Below are positions 1 through 11,469 of a DNA stretch of 64,000 nt, piece by piece (the stretch's first letter is position 1; each line of letters opens with the position of its first letter). This DNA is from Lepturacanthus savala. Taxonomy: Eukaryota; Chordata; Actinopteri; Scombriformes; Trichiuridae. The stretch is taken from positions 34,304,526 through 34,368,525 of the forward strand of contig CM060462.1 of NCBI GenBank assembly GCA_030544235.1, in the 5' to 3' direction. Made by a program: the position numbers and the translations under genes. The notes below the pieces were generated by a model. It was given only the letters and a program-made list of their open reading frames with translations, ran no database searches and was not told the DNA's origin.

Positions 1-154
1 GCCTACAGACAGAATACTAACAGCCTCATATCCTGTGTCTGTGCTGCTGTTTCATGTAGTAAATCTGCCTTATAGCTTCTCTACACTCGTTCCATATTTC
101 ACAATGGCAGTAATAATGCCTTATTATATGATGTTGTAAAATCTTGTTTTAAAT

Positions 155-528
155 AGTGGTGGGTCGAGTACTGAAAGTCTATATTCTAGTAAAAGTAAAA
201 GTACTCCCTGAAAAAATGATTCAATCAAAAGTTATAGAAACCTACTCAAGTAAAAATAAAACAAGTATCAGGTTAATACATTTCGTAAAAGTTCAAGTTA
301 CAAGTATTTTAGTTGTAGGGTGTGTGGGCTAGTGGAAAAATAATGAAGACACAGCTTGATGAATCTTTTTTTAATGAGGTAGAGCAGAAATATGCAGCCT
401 CCAAAACTCTATCCAGATATTATTATACATCCATGATGATCTTTTGATCTTTGCCACAATCATGCTCCCCATGCAGTTCTCAAGATCCCTTCTACTTTTC
501 ACTATAAATATGTAATGCTGCATATAAT
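155..528. mobile_element. Left part of a CAGTGGTGG-family DNA transposon
   Basis: The stretch opens with AGTGGTGGGTCGAGTACTG and continues with the AAGTAAAAGTA / CAAGTATT motifs of a very common teleost element whose termini read CAGTGGTGG and CCACCACTG. Only the left part is recognisable; after about position 330 the match fades. It abuts another copy starting at 529. Bases 1-154 show nothing I recognise. Confidence 0.45.
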
Positions 529-1057
529 CAGTGGTGTAAGAAATCCTTTACTGAATTAAAAGTACAAATACTGCCATCAAAAAATACTACATTTTACTGT
601 AAATAGTATGCTTAGATACATCCACTTTTCAAGGGTTCAATCAAATTCCTTGAATGTTTCGTTCCACCTGTATATCCTGTTCATAACATTCCTGTTCAAG
701 ATGCCATGATATAGAAGTTAGATCTGTTCAAAAATGTTAAAAGTGTATTTTAAGTAAAAGTACAGCATAATGTACTTAAAGTATCAGAAGTAAAGTACTC
801 ATTATGCCAAGTGTGTTATATTATTATAGTATATTATAACACTTGTTTTTAACCACTTAATACATATGAGAGTGTTTTAATGTTTTATCTTTTTAAAGAC
901 AATTTAGATACTTTGGGTAGATTTATAGTAAAAGTACTACATATGTAATATGTAATAAAATTTAAATGAATACAATATTTCTGAAATGTAGTGGAGTGGA
1001 AGTATGAAGATGCGTCAGATTGAAATTGTACTTAAGTACAGTACTTGAGTAAATGTA

Positions 1058-2497
1058 ATTAGATGCTTCATTTGTTATTCCGGGCTGGATTACTGCAATT
1101 CTTTATTGTCAGGCTGCAAGTCAAGACGCTCCAGCTGATCCAGAAAGCAGCTGCGCATATATTAATAGGCACTAGAATAAGGAATCCAAGAATAGAATCA
1201 AAATCCTCCTCCACATCTACAAAGCTCTTAATGGTCAGGCTCCATCCTATCGTAAGGTTTTCATAGTTCTGTATCATCCATCAAGAACACTGAGCTCCTA
1301 AAATGCAGCTTATTAGAGGTTCCCAGAGTCTCTAAAATTAAAATGAGCAGAGCCTTCAAGCCTCCTCTCCTGTGGAATCATCTTCAAACACCCTTCCTTC
1401 ATTTAAGAACAGGTTAAAGACTTTTTGATGAAGCTTATAGTTAGGGCTGGCCCTGGCTGGACTAGAACATTGTTATGCTGCTATAGGTTTAGATTGCTGG
1501 AACCCCATGAAATACTCTGAGATTCTCTTTTTGAGCTTCTCTTTCTTTCATCTGTAACACTCATTACCCAGTCCGTGTGTTTACATGCACAGGTTAATCG
1601 AGCTATGCTCAAAATTCGTTTCTGGCGTTTAATTGGATTTCTGTCCGTGTCCCAGTTTACGTGCAGCAAAGAAACCGAATTACTGACAGGAACATGTCCT
1701 CCCCTCAACACTAGGGGGCGATATGTGTCATTTCCACAGGTTAAAACAGGTCATAATGTTATAAATAAAATAGCTGGGGCGGAGTACAACTCCGGCATTT
1801 TTAAACAACAAAAAGCATTATTGTCTTTTTTTCATTTTATATATAATATTCACCTCACCTGTGCACACACATGCATTGTGTAGTTTAACCGTGATTATAG
1901 CGTATACCAGCTGGAGCAAAGTGAAGTCAAAATGCATTATCTGCAGCTGGAAAACTCAATATTATTCAGAGTTTTGTGTTTACATGCACTTTTATTGGCC
2001 AGTTATACTCAGATTAAAGCAATAATTCATATTTTAGAAGTGTTATGTAAATGAACTGACTGTTACACTGTTTAAATAGTAATAGTTTTGTTGTTTTTTC
2101 ATTCACAGACCATGCTGCAATGCAACCACTACAAGGAGCTTCTGTTGTCCTGATTCACCTGGAAGCTGCAATGGATCCTGTCATCTCATCCTCCACACAC
2201 GCCATGAATCAATTTCTATTATTCTATCGCACTCAATCTCTTTTCCTGTTCTAAATGCATTGTTTTCATCCTGTGCACACATCATCTATTGCAGCCTTTC
2301 TGTCCTGGAAGAGGGATCGTCCTCTGTTTCACTTCCTGAGTTTTTTTCTTTTTTTTTCTCGTATGATGTGGGGGTGAAAAGGACAGGGGATGTTGTGTTG
2401 CTGTTGTACAAACTGTAAATCCCATTGAAGAGAATCAGTGATTTGCAATTTTGGGGTATACAAATAAAATTGACTTGATGTGAACAATTGACTTGAC
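1058..2497 (+). mobile_element. L2-like LINE 3' end (reverse transcriptase tail plus 3' UTR), degenerate
   Basis: The plus strand near 1080 reads GLDYCNS, followed by a QLIQKAA-like stretch near 1135, in shifting frames. These are hallmarks of the region downstream of the reverse transcriptase core in L2/CR1-like LINEs. It continues with a decayed LWN segment near 1370 and a 3' UTR-like block ending in CAAATAAAATTGACTTGA near 2464-2480, where the repeated TTGAC matches the short-repeat tail of such elements. Several stops and frameshifts make it non-functional, and the 5' part is missing. The clade is a judgement from the motifs. Confidence 0.6.
1560..2100. mobile_element. Probable insertion inside the LINE 3' UTR
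   Basis: The LINE 3' UTR is interrupted between about 1560 and 2100. The inserted stretch contains the direct repeat GTGTTTACATGCAC at about 1577 and 1977 and has no LINE-like features. It could be a small DNA transposon, but no clean terminal inverted repeats or target duplication were found. Confidence 0.3.
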
Positions 2498-2509
2498 TTC
2501 CCACCACTG

Positions 2510-5500
2510 CATTATGCCTAATGGTGTGTTTAGTGTAATTGTGAATCTACAGCATTTAACTTTAAATCATGTTTTTCTTTTGGTGTGGAAGTGAAGGAGC
2601 ACAACTCTGCATTTCAATAAAGCCTCTTGATTAGGGAGGATGGTTGTTGCTGTTGTTGTTTTTCGGCAGATACTGTTTACTCTGAGCTCTGCCTCCCAAA
2701 ATTCTCCCCTCCGCCCCCTCTCCTGGAGACAACTCAAAGACCCCCTGCCGGCAGCTCAGCGGAGCAGCTTTATCTGGTTTCTCCGCTTCGCCGTCTTTCC
2801 ACAAGCCTCGTCTCATTGTGTCACCCCAATGTGTCAGCCACAAGCTGCAAGTCACAGTCACAAAACTGCATCTCAGGGATGAGAGAGCCATTCATTAGAG
2901 CATCAGCACCAGCTCTAACAGCAACAAAGGTTCACTGTTTCATTTCAGATCGCTCCATATGCATGTAAATTAAAAGGAATAAAGAGGCAGGGGAGTGGTT
3001 GTTCTGCTGACAGCAGTTGAGGGAATTTCTGTGCAGAGCAACGGAGATAATTTTCAAAGTTATCTCTACTTTGAAAAACGGTGTGTGTCCATGCACAACA
3101 AGGAGTGGCATGCAAATCCCCCATAGCTGTGTGAAATATCGTGACGCTTTCGCCAGTGAATCACATTGACTTATGATTTCAATGTCACCTCAGTTTTAAA
3201 TTACCAGATTAATGCCTGTTTAGATCTTTGTTTTCGCCATGAATACAAGATCTAGCCTCTGTGAAGGGAAGATTGTCCCCTTTGGTTATTTTCAGAGGAT
3301 GCATGGAAGTATGTCTTTGCTATTAATTAGGCATAACTCAGATTATAGTTCCTTAACAAAGGCAGGAGCGTCCAGGGGATTTTGATCAGAAGCATAATTA
3401 AGGGTCGTTTTGAATCCAAATGAAGGTAGACTTTATTTGATCCTTCATGAGCTATTAATTAGGCTAATTTATTGCTAAATTAGTGCTATGATAAAGGTCA
3501 TAAAGACAAAGGGTGTTTGCACTAACTAATCCGTGAGTTCGGTAAAAGAAACCTACAGCAAGTGCTTCTTCAAAGGTTTTATACAATAATTACTAATGCA
3601 TGCATGCGGCTTACTTTGTTTTACATTTGGTATAAATACACAATTGAAATTGACGGCTTCCTTTCCAACTAAGCAAACTGCAATTAAAACTTATCTTTGT
3701 GTTACTTGGACGAAACTTTTCTTGGATATCTCTACAGCTCTAGATCCAAATAATTACCTGTTTTAAAATAAACTTTCTACATTAAATCAAAGTGGGATTC
3801 AAATGTATTTCTGATACTTTGGGAAGCTGCAAGTTTTGTTTTCAACGGTCGATTTCTTCCTTACTGGAGTCCTGAGCCAAAACAAACGATACGAAAACGA
3901 AAGAGAGGGGAAACATTTTTTTTTTTTAAATTGAGGAAAGAATCACTGCGGGCGATTATCATATTTCAGGTATTTTTTATGGCTTGTGCCTTAATAAATA
4001 AGTGAAATGTGAGCAGTGTTCCCCGGTCAGTTTTTCCAAATTATGATAGACTCTAATATGATTTTCCACTTGAGTAAGCTGAAGTAGTGTCCCACTGCAA
4101 AAGTATAAGCAAGTGGATTAAGTGGACCCTCTGAATTATGTTTACTGCCTGAAAAAGAAACACGTTTCTCTCATGAGCCACTTTCAGGATAAAATACTGC
4201 CCTGTTTGCTGAGTCATGTAAAAAGAGTTGAACATAGATCATCGGTCCTCTCTCAAACACCCTTCCTATTTCTGTATTCCTCCAGATTTTATGAGATGTG
4301 ATATCACCCTACAGGAGTCCACTCACACTCTCCCACTTTATTGTTTTCACATCTCTCTCCCTAGCAGCCCGGTGGTGGAATTAATTTCACTCATGTAAGC
4401 AAAATACTGTCACTGCAGTAATCCGGTAAGAAAGACTATTTATTTCATTCCTCCCTGGCAGTATTGATTTGTGGAGCTATCTGAGCCCTGTGGTGAGGTT
4501 GTATTCCACACAGAGTCCACGCAGGCAGGTAGGCCGGCCTGCTGCAGCGTGAACCAGTGTGTCAGCCATCCTGGCGTCCAATAAACCCCACTCCTCCTCT
4601 GTGAGCACGTTCAAAAGAGATTTAAATTCAATACTTCCTGTCAGGAATGTTTTACTGTTTCATTTGATGACTGGGCTAAAGATAAAAAAAAATAAGGTGA
4701 ACTCATGTTTTCCCACCATGAGTGTTAGGAACCACATAGGGGAGCGGGCTCAATATGCTGTGTTGAAAAACACCAGCACAGTGATTGTCTTGATATAACC
4801 AATCATTCTTATGGTCAGTGACAACCTCCCAGGATCATTCCTTTGTTCCCATGGTCCTATGTTTCACAGATTTATATATACTGCATAATGAAAAGATGAA
4901 AAGATGTTCCCCATCACACTATACACTTAATATGACTTGAACCATTGTGGAATTTGTCAAAAGGGTTTTCTGTTCTGCACAGTTCTCAATATAATCGGCC
5001 TGTTCTTGAGGGAACTTATTAAATGCTCAGAGTCATGGAGTCATGAGAGTTAATAACTCGCTTAGGTGAAAGCTAGCCTAGCGTACAGGCTTTTTAATCT
5101 AATTCTGACACTTCATCGCTCTACAAGTGTCTGATTCAGGGTTAGAGGGGATAATATTTTATCAAACTAAGTCATCAAATCATCACAAATAGGGTAAAAT
5201 ATGACCCACATGGAACATTGTTTGTTTTGTGTTTATAAAGCTGTTTAGAAGCCTTGTTCCAATAAAAGATGTGGATTTGTATTTATTAACTAGAAAAGCA
5301 CTCTGGGAGAGCAGACCTCCACCAAGCATAACTCCCACGCAATTTTGTTGTCCTTTATTTATTGAATACATGCACTATTGTGGAATGAAAAATATCAATT
5401 TTTATTGTTGACATACAGGGTAAATTTAATTTAATAGTGTGACCTAATAGTGTGTGTGTTTGTTGAAACATGGAACAAACCTGACCTGATGCAATACACA

Positions 5501-5572
5501 ATGCACAAATCAGTTCTGCAGATGCATGCATCAAAATTTGTACAGAGAAAAAAAGGCCACAATCTATAGGTA
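2510..5572. other. Mostly single-copy stretch, no gene recognised
   Basis: No recognisable exon or repeat family is seen. Open frames here, such as those around 2630-2970, lack motifs and overlap each other on both strands, as chance frames do. The sub-region 3290-3490 is described separately because of its TAATTA motifs. Confidence 0.5.
3290..3490. promoter_or_regulatory. Possible conserved non-coding element with homeodomain-type sites
   Basis: The block carries GCTATTAATTAGGC twice (near 3317 and 3450), plus ATTAAGG and GCTAATTTATTGC. Clustered TAATTA cores are typical binding sites for homeodomain proteins and are frequent in vertebrate developmental enhancers. The surroundings look single-copy. 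This is inference from motif content only. Confidence 0.2.
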
Positions 5573-5958
5573 ATAGTGTAATGTCAGTCAGTCAGTCATT
5601 TTCTATACCTGCTTATTCCTCATTAGGGTCACAGGGGTCTGCCTATCCCAGCGTGTTACGGCGAGAGGCAGGGATACACCCCAGATGGTTGCCAGCCAAT
5701 CGTGGGGAACACACACCATTCACTCACACACTCACACCTACGGGCAATTTAGAGTCGCCAATTAATCTGAGCATGTTTTTGGACTGTGGGAGGAAGCCGG
5801 AGTACCCGGTGAAAACCCACACAGACATGGGGAGAACATGCAAACTCCACACAGAAAAGTCCCAGACCACAGACCAAGGAGGTCTTGAACCTGCGACCTT
5901 CTTGCTGTGAGGCAACAGCGCTAACCCCTGCGCCACCGAGTCACCCATAGTGCAATGT
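5573..5958 (-). mobile_element. tRNA-derived SINE (Mermaid-like), copy 1
   Basis: Read on the minus strand, the head has a pol III A box within GTGGCGCAGGGGTTAGCGC and a B box GGTTCAAGACC. A body shared by many fish repeats follows (CATGTTTTTGGACTGTGGGA on the plus strand). The tail is a TGAC simple repeat at the low-coordinate end. It is flanked by a 12-bp target duplication with one mismatch: ATAGTGTAATGT at 5573-5584 and ATAGTGCAATGT at 5947-5958. The SINE proper is 5585-5946. The family name rests on memory. Confidence 0.8.
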
Positions 5959-5989
5959 CTCTCTCTCACTGTCATTTTCGACCAATCCT

Positions 5990-6360
5990 AATAATCCTCT
6001 GCTTCAGTTTCAGCGCGCACATCTCTGTGCAGTAGCAAGTGAGGGGGCGTGTACTAGAAGAAGTGTTTTCTGCCTGGCAACAGCGGGCCATTAGCTGCAT
6101 TGTATTTATTTCCAGCACGTCCTGACAGCCCTGGCTTCTTATTGGCCCAGATGGCAGATTCTGTTTCTGTACTTAACTTGTAAAATATAGTTAAATAATT
6201 GATAGTTTTATTTCTATAAATGCTGCATCCTCTGCCAGACGAAAGGTATGGAAATTTAAAATTCCTTCTGTGATCGGCAGTGATCGGCAATCGGCAGATC
6301 AAGTTTTTTGGTGATCGGTATCGGTGATCGGGCCAAAAAATGCTGATCGGTGCATCACTG
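5990..6360. mobile_element. hAT-type element, right end
   Basis: Positions 6270-6360 contain GATCGGCAGTGATCGGCAATCGG and end in GGTGCATCACTG at 6360. In reverse this gives CAGTGATGCACCGATCAGC, a typical hAT terminus with subterminal repeats. No left terminus was found, so the copy is truncated or interrupted by the neighbouring SINE. The 6000-6240 part is assigned by position only. Confidence 0.55.
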
Positions 6361-6468
6361 TTATTGAGCTATTAAGCTAGCAACTGAGTTTTATTTTGTG
6401 CAGTTCATGGACTAAATGGACTATTATAATTGAAATACTGTATTTATTTTATTTTATTTTTGATTCAG

Positions 6469-6620
6469 AACTCACTTACCTCTTTGAGGATTTGAAAGAC
6501 AATCTAAAAGACAATTTAAAGGGACTATATGAAGAAAGAGAAGCAAAGACAAGGATATTTTTGTGTTCTTTATTAAAATATATGCCGACAATGTTGTTCA
6601 ACCTTACTTACCTGTCATAA
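6469..6620 (+). CDS. Weak exon candidate after a strong acceptor
   Basis: A long pyrimidine-rich tract ending GATTCAG at 6468 precedes an open frame reading LTYLFEDLKDNLKDN and then a charged GLYEEREAKTR segment, ending at a stop at 6618-6620. The internal LKDN repeat comes from a short tandem duplication, AAAGACAAT. It could be a terminal exon, a transposase remnant or chance. No homology is recognised and no downstream polyadenylation signal was seen nearby. Confidence 0.12.
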
Positions 6621-7259
6621 TTATTTTATCCTCCTTCTTGAAAAGAGCCTTAGACCAAGGGCGCTCAGTTAATATTTTTGATAACTTCTAAAGAGCCACC
6701 CTTACCTTACACATGCAAGTTATAGCCTCAGCAGTTCATACCTACCCTAAGCATGGAAAGACATGGAAAGGCATTGTAAAAGTCCTCTCTTAGTGTCTCT
6801 GGTGTAGTGTGCAAAGAAAACAAGCTATGCAGGAGCTAGATATCACCAGCAGGTGGCCCCAAACAATGGTGCCTGCGTGAAGGTCCATTTACTGCAATGT
6901 TACCAAACAACAAAAATATCAAAGTGATCCAGACACCAGGATTTCTTCCAGATCATTACCAAAATGTAATCATCTGTTCATGATACCATTCCCAGCATTA
7001 GCTAAAAATTTGACTAAAATCCGACTAAACCTTTTTGAGGTATTTCGATAACAAAAAGACAAGCAAACAAAGAGAAAGACAGAAAATGCTGGCTCAAATA
7101 TAACCTGCTTGGTGGAGGTAAATTTAAATTTGGCCTGAATACAATAGGTTAATTAGTTTTAACTGAATACTGAAGTAGGACAGCTTGCATATATCAGTTT
7201 TAACCGAAGTGGTGGATCCAACTGACATACTGACATTTCCAATGCCTAAAATCATAATC

Positions 7260-7725
7260 TCTCCCATATTCGCAAAATCTTATTAGCTGACTTGACAGGG
7301 GATTGTCTCTATGTGAAAGAAGAGTGGGAGTTAGAGCTGAATATAATTACAGAGGACCAGCTGTGGAAATTTATGTGTGCAGGTATCAGGAGTTATCATG
7401 GGAAGAATATGATTGGAAGTTGAAAATGAGAGGTTTTGGGACCTCACTGAAAGCATCAACATTTGATAAGGGCACAGAATGACAGAGGATCATTCACATT
7501 TCTCCTAGAGTCTGCCCAACTCTACTATGGCAGCGCATCAAAGATGAGGATGAAAACAAATAATGTTTTTGTCTTTATCCTATTGATATCCCACTTGATC
7601 CAGTGTATTATATCTTCAGGGGAATACCCAAAAACATAGATGACAGACACCAAACATAATACTGTATTTTACACATTCTTTTATCTGTTGACAGGAAAAT
7701 TACGACTAAATTGTAAGTAATCTCA
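7260..7725 (+). mobile_element. Degenerate L1/Tx1-like LINE ORF2 C-terminal fragment
   Basis: In broken frames the plus strand echoes the C-terminal region of L1/Tx1-type ORF2. There is a WELEL...ITEDQLW-like stretch near 7328-7365, an HI..CP.L..WQRIK-like stretch near 7495-7550, and a later R/K-rich stretch near 7640-7715. Several stops occur, so it is an old fossil. The call depends on a pattern of aromatic and charged positions, not on a search. Confidence 0.45.
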
Positions 7726-7739
7726 ATAAACCATAAACA

Positions 7740-8690
7740 TAAGCGTATTCAAACGTTTAAAACAAGTCTTCACAATGGAACAGCATAACTACAAATTACA
7801 GTGGAGGCTTTTCTGCAAAGATGATGTCAATAACACTGTGAATACCTGAATAAAAGGACACAACTCTGTGCTCAATGTCAAGAAGTGCTTGTATAAAAAT
7901 GATGTTTTTTGTATGTTTTTTAGAAAAACAGCCATAGTCTAAATTATAGTTGTATTTCACTTTAGCTGGAAAGCAGAAAAGCTTTGAACATCCCTCTCTC
8001 TATCTGCTGAAAAAGTCAGAAATGTAATGTAAGGGTGATCAGTGAATCATGTCCTCAACAGAAAGAGCAGCGAGGTCTGCACTTAGAGTGAAAATCAAAT
8101 CAAAGGCTGGAGTTGCACTTTTGCAATTGAGTGGGAGAAAAGCAGCATTCCTGTAACTTATAGATCACATAGATAATTTAAACCCGAGCACATCAAAGTT
8201 AAACAATTCAACGCCAGTGGCAGCGATGCATTTAAAATGTGTTTCTTTCACACAAGAAAGCCCTCGATGTGACCACCAGACTTGGGGAAAGCTGATAAAT
8301 AAAGCTTGTAATCAGGAGACTGAGCTGTCACCGCTGCACAGGCTCATTATATTCAAGAGGGAAACTCAGTGGAAAAAAATGTTCGGTTATATAGACAGAA
8401 ACCTTTGAAACAACACGATACAGAGAATCAGGGGAAACATTTTTTTTTTCCCTGTGATATGCGTGCAGCCGAGCGATGCCGGCACAGTCAAATGATTATA
8501 TTTCAGTTTCAAAAACAATTAAGTCGCTGAGTCATGATGAGGAACAAACTGCTACAGTAACATGACGCTTTATTTTAACAGTCAAACATGCTTATGGCAG
8601 AAGGCATTCTACAAACATTACACCCATACTGTATGCAAACGTTGCGAACGTCTCATTCTAAAAACATTGGCATTAATCCGCTGTTATAAC
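7740..8690. other. No gene or repeat recognised
   Basis: AT-rich sequence without recognisable coding motifs, clear terminal repeats or tandem arrays. Short frames such as 8217-8408 show nothing family-like. Confidence 0.5.
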
Positions 8691-8694
8691 AGGC

Positions 8695-9283
8695 TTCACT
8701 TTCTCGGAAAAGGTTCGCCACAAAAATGTTGGCGCCAGGCTGCGTTCAGCCACAGAAACATTAATGAGGTTGGCCACTGATGCTGGGCTTGCCGTTGCCA
8801 TTCCCGTTATCCCAAAGGTGTTGGATGGGGTTGAGGTCAGGGTTCTGTGCAGGTCAATGAGGTTCTTACACAGCAAACAAAGAAAAACATTTTTCTTTAT
8901 GGACCAGGCTTCTAGCACAGTGTGGTGTTGTAACAACAATACTTCCACAAACTGCCACCACAAAGCTGTGTTTTTAACACTGTTTCTAAGGTCTTCTTTC
9001 ACATTTCCTATTGGAGTCAGACTTCATGCCTGTATTTCTTTTTTTTTCATTTTTAGGCACATCACATCTGGTTAAATTTTACTGATTAATTTAATTTTTT
9101 TTGTACTGTTTATTAATAATGTTGATAGGCAGTGTGTATTCCACATGTCACTGTCCATCCATCCATCTCTACCTATCAAATTACCATATGCTGCAGCCTT
9201 AAGATTTACCTTAATTGGAACTGAGGAGCTGAGCCTACACAGTATATGACCAAGTGTTTCCAAACTTTTGACTGGAACTGTAT
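8695..9283 (-). mobile_element. Tc1/mariner-type transposon remnant
   Basis: On the minus strand near 8855-8812 the sequence reads QNPDLNPIQHLW. This corresponds to the PDLNP(I/T)EHLW motif at the catalytic end of Tc1-type transposases. The plus strand closes with TTCCAAACTTTTGACTGG and AACTGTAT near 9258-9284, like the usual fish Tc1 terminus. The coding part has frame breaks, the middle is largely deleted, and no opposite terminus is evident. It is non-functional. Confidence 0.7.
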
Positions 9284-9480
9284 ATTTATGCAGTGTATAT
9301 TGTATATATACATACTGTGTAATTGTAATGTGTAATTACTGAAAAAATACAGAATGCAAGCTAAATGTCAAAAGAATTGAGATAATGTCTGATTCACTGT
9401 TGGAACATTTGACAGTTTTCTGGTGGGGTTCATCTGAGAACTAAGAAACCAGTCCCAATTAAAGCTGAATTACTTGATGT

Positions 9481-9508
9481 GTTTTTTTTTTTTTTGGGGG
9501 GGGGGGGT
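9481..9508. repeat. Poly(T)-poly(G) homopolymer junction
   Basis: A run of T passes directly into a run of about 12 G within 28 bases. This is simple sequence. Confidence 0.9.
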
Positions 9509-9519
9509 TTGCCTCTACA

Positions 9520-10380
9520 GCTCAGCCAGCTGTAAATGGAGCGATGACATATTGTCACTCTATAATAATTTCATGGAAAGTGTTGGAAACTGTTGCCTAG
9601 TTACACATCTACTGTAGCAGACACAGCGACATTAGCATTCAATTGGAATAATATATTTTTGTCCACCTGACTGGTCTAATATGAGGAAAGTGCAGAGTGG
9701 AATGATAATTCTCTGTGCGTTTGTCATTTGATCTGCTGTTGATATGAAAACACTGATTAAAGCAGCTTTAACAATGCAAAGCAGATGTTTTGGACTAATA
9801 AAGGACACTTATTTCCTAGAAACTGTCATCACAACCAATTCCACGGTAATGTGCATCTTGAAGACATTTCAGAATTTAAAGCTGCTATGTGAAAGTTTTG
9901 TGTATGATATTAACGCGTTTGAAAATATTCTTCATACAGTTTTGAAGGTTCTGCTGTCTGCCACAGTGTCTTATTATTAACAATGAGGGGCGCTGAGGTT
10001 CATTATTCTCAAATTCTACACAAAATAATTACTTCTACCATTTCCTTATATGGGCACATCACTAATACCTTTATTACCAACTCATTTCCTGGTACGTTTT
10101 CATATTTACTAATTAACTAATAATTACTGTTGAGTTATTTAGCTATTTTCCTAAAACCATATTTGTTATAATCTACATGTTTTCATGTGTCTAGTAGTGT
10201 CTATTAGTACTAGTAATTGTATAAATAGTAGTAGTAATAGTATAAATAATAATTATAGTGACTTATTAAGAAATATGCAACATTGCAAAATTTGCAATAT
10301 ATTGCTGATCACGTGGGAATTGATGTGATCACAAAATCATGAAAAACTGGGGGGACTGCTTAACTAGCTTAGCTATCTAC
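9520..10380. other. No gene recognised
   Basis: AT-rich, probably non-coding sequence. A 78-codon frame at 9744-9980 has no family features. Positions 10050-10260 contain ACTAATTAACTAATAATTACTG-like simple stretches that may be a decayed repeat. Confidence 0.45.
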
Positions 10381-10384
10381 TTCA

Positions 10385-10530
10385 CCAAATAGATTTGTTT
10401 TTTTCATAATTCATCAGTCTGTGAACAGAATTATGGTAAAACTACCGGGCAGACTTTTGTTAAACTTGGATGTAGAATTAGCCAAGGATGAACCATTTAC
10501 ATTTTAATGCAGATCCCATTTTTATCACAT
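10385..10530. repeat. Dispersed repeat fragment, pair of 20690-20840
   Basis: TGTAGAATTAGCCAAGGATG followed by AACC, then GCAGATCCCA, is shared in order with TGTAGAATTAGCCAAGGATG, AACCC and ACAGATCCCA at 20769-20820. The preceding GGATTATGGAAAAACTATTG at 20723 matches the diverged GAATTATGGTAAAACTACCG at 10429. This is an unclassified teleost dispersed repeat. Confidence 0.6.
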
Positions 10531-11464
10531 TCACCCCAAACTACGTTCTCTTTTTCTAATTCTAGCCAAGGTGTTGGTAGTTAAATCTAACCAGACCTCC
10601 ACCTCTTGATCACTTGTGTAGCTGGACATTCATAGGATTATGCACAAAGACTGTGCATAAGATATAATATATATAATATGAACCGTTGTTAAATAATTGA
10701 ATAAGCAGGTGACAACTCTGCCTATGTGATTCAGCGACATAAGATCTTAATAGTTAATAGTAAAAAATACAGCCACATATAGTGGTTTTACTTGTATGTT
10801 AGATAGAGTAGTCTTTATTGACCATGGTGAAAGTTTGTGCTCTCCAAGTGCTCTAATAGGTTCATGTAATGTTTCCACTTACTAGGTAATAAATCAATAT
10901 TTATTATCCAAATATTTGGGTATTTTCTTAACAGTTATATTTTAAAATATATAAATAAGTACACTGTAAAATAAAGGGCTATCCTTTTTTTATAGTATCA
11001 TTAAATCCTAACCATTCTGTAAAATATGATCCAAAATGTATTTTGACTAGGAGTGCTGCATAAGATGAACCCTGCACCCGGATCAGGACTCAGAATGAGA
11101 GGCTCCTGATTCCTGCTGCTCTGGAGAGAAGCACCAGGGAATCTTTAGAGTTCGTGACCAGAATTCTGATAAATGCAGGTGGATCACATGGAGCATTCCT
11201 CCATGTTTTTATTCATGAACACAGCAATTGATGCAGGACAGAGAGAGCAGCAGTGAAAGAAGTGAACAGCCCTGGGCCGAGGGAGAGGTGCCGTTGAATA
11301 ATTGAAAAGTCCTGCTACGCTGGGTCAGACTGTTTTGTCACTGGCTGACGTCATGTTTGGGTGACGTGATGCAGGGGGAACCTGTTGGCTTCCAGAAGGT
11401 GACAGGTGTTTCATTTTTCTATATGAAGGTTTACAGTAAATGACCCCAGCAGACAAGGTTCATT
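10531..11464. other. No gene recognised
   Basis: AT-rich to about 11030, then a GC-richer stretch at 11060-11420 without coding or repeat features that I recognise. Confidence 0.45.
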
Positions 11465-11469
11465 TGCAG

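Larger units (their letters stand above)
529..2509. mobile_element. CAGTGG-ended DNA transposon split by a LINE
   Basis: The left end is CAGTGGTGTAAG at 529 and the right end CCCACCACTG closes at 2509, so the termini are inverted. Inside are AAGTAAAAGTACAG, TACTTAAAGTATC and GTACTTGAGTAAATGTA motifs typical of this non-autonomous teleost family. The right terminus is separated from the body by about 1.44 kb of LINE-derived sequence (about 1058-2497), which indicates a later insertion. The target duplication of the outer element is not clear (CATATAAT on the left, CATTATGC on the right). Confidence 0.5.

Noticed and set aside
5585..5946. tRNA gene from A and B boxes
   Set aside because: The boxes belong to the head of a SINE; there is no cloverleaf with an anticodon arm of normal form.
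5581..5975. Overlapping frames of 109 and 83 codons
   Set aside because: They lie within a tRNA-derived SINE; the same frames reappear in the copy at 54569-54940.
8764..9075. Plus-strand 103-codon frame
   Set aside because: It is antisense to a Tc1-type transposase remnant whose PDLNPIQHLW motif reads on the minus strand.
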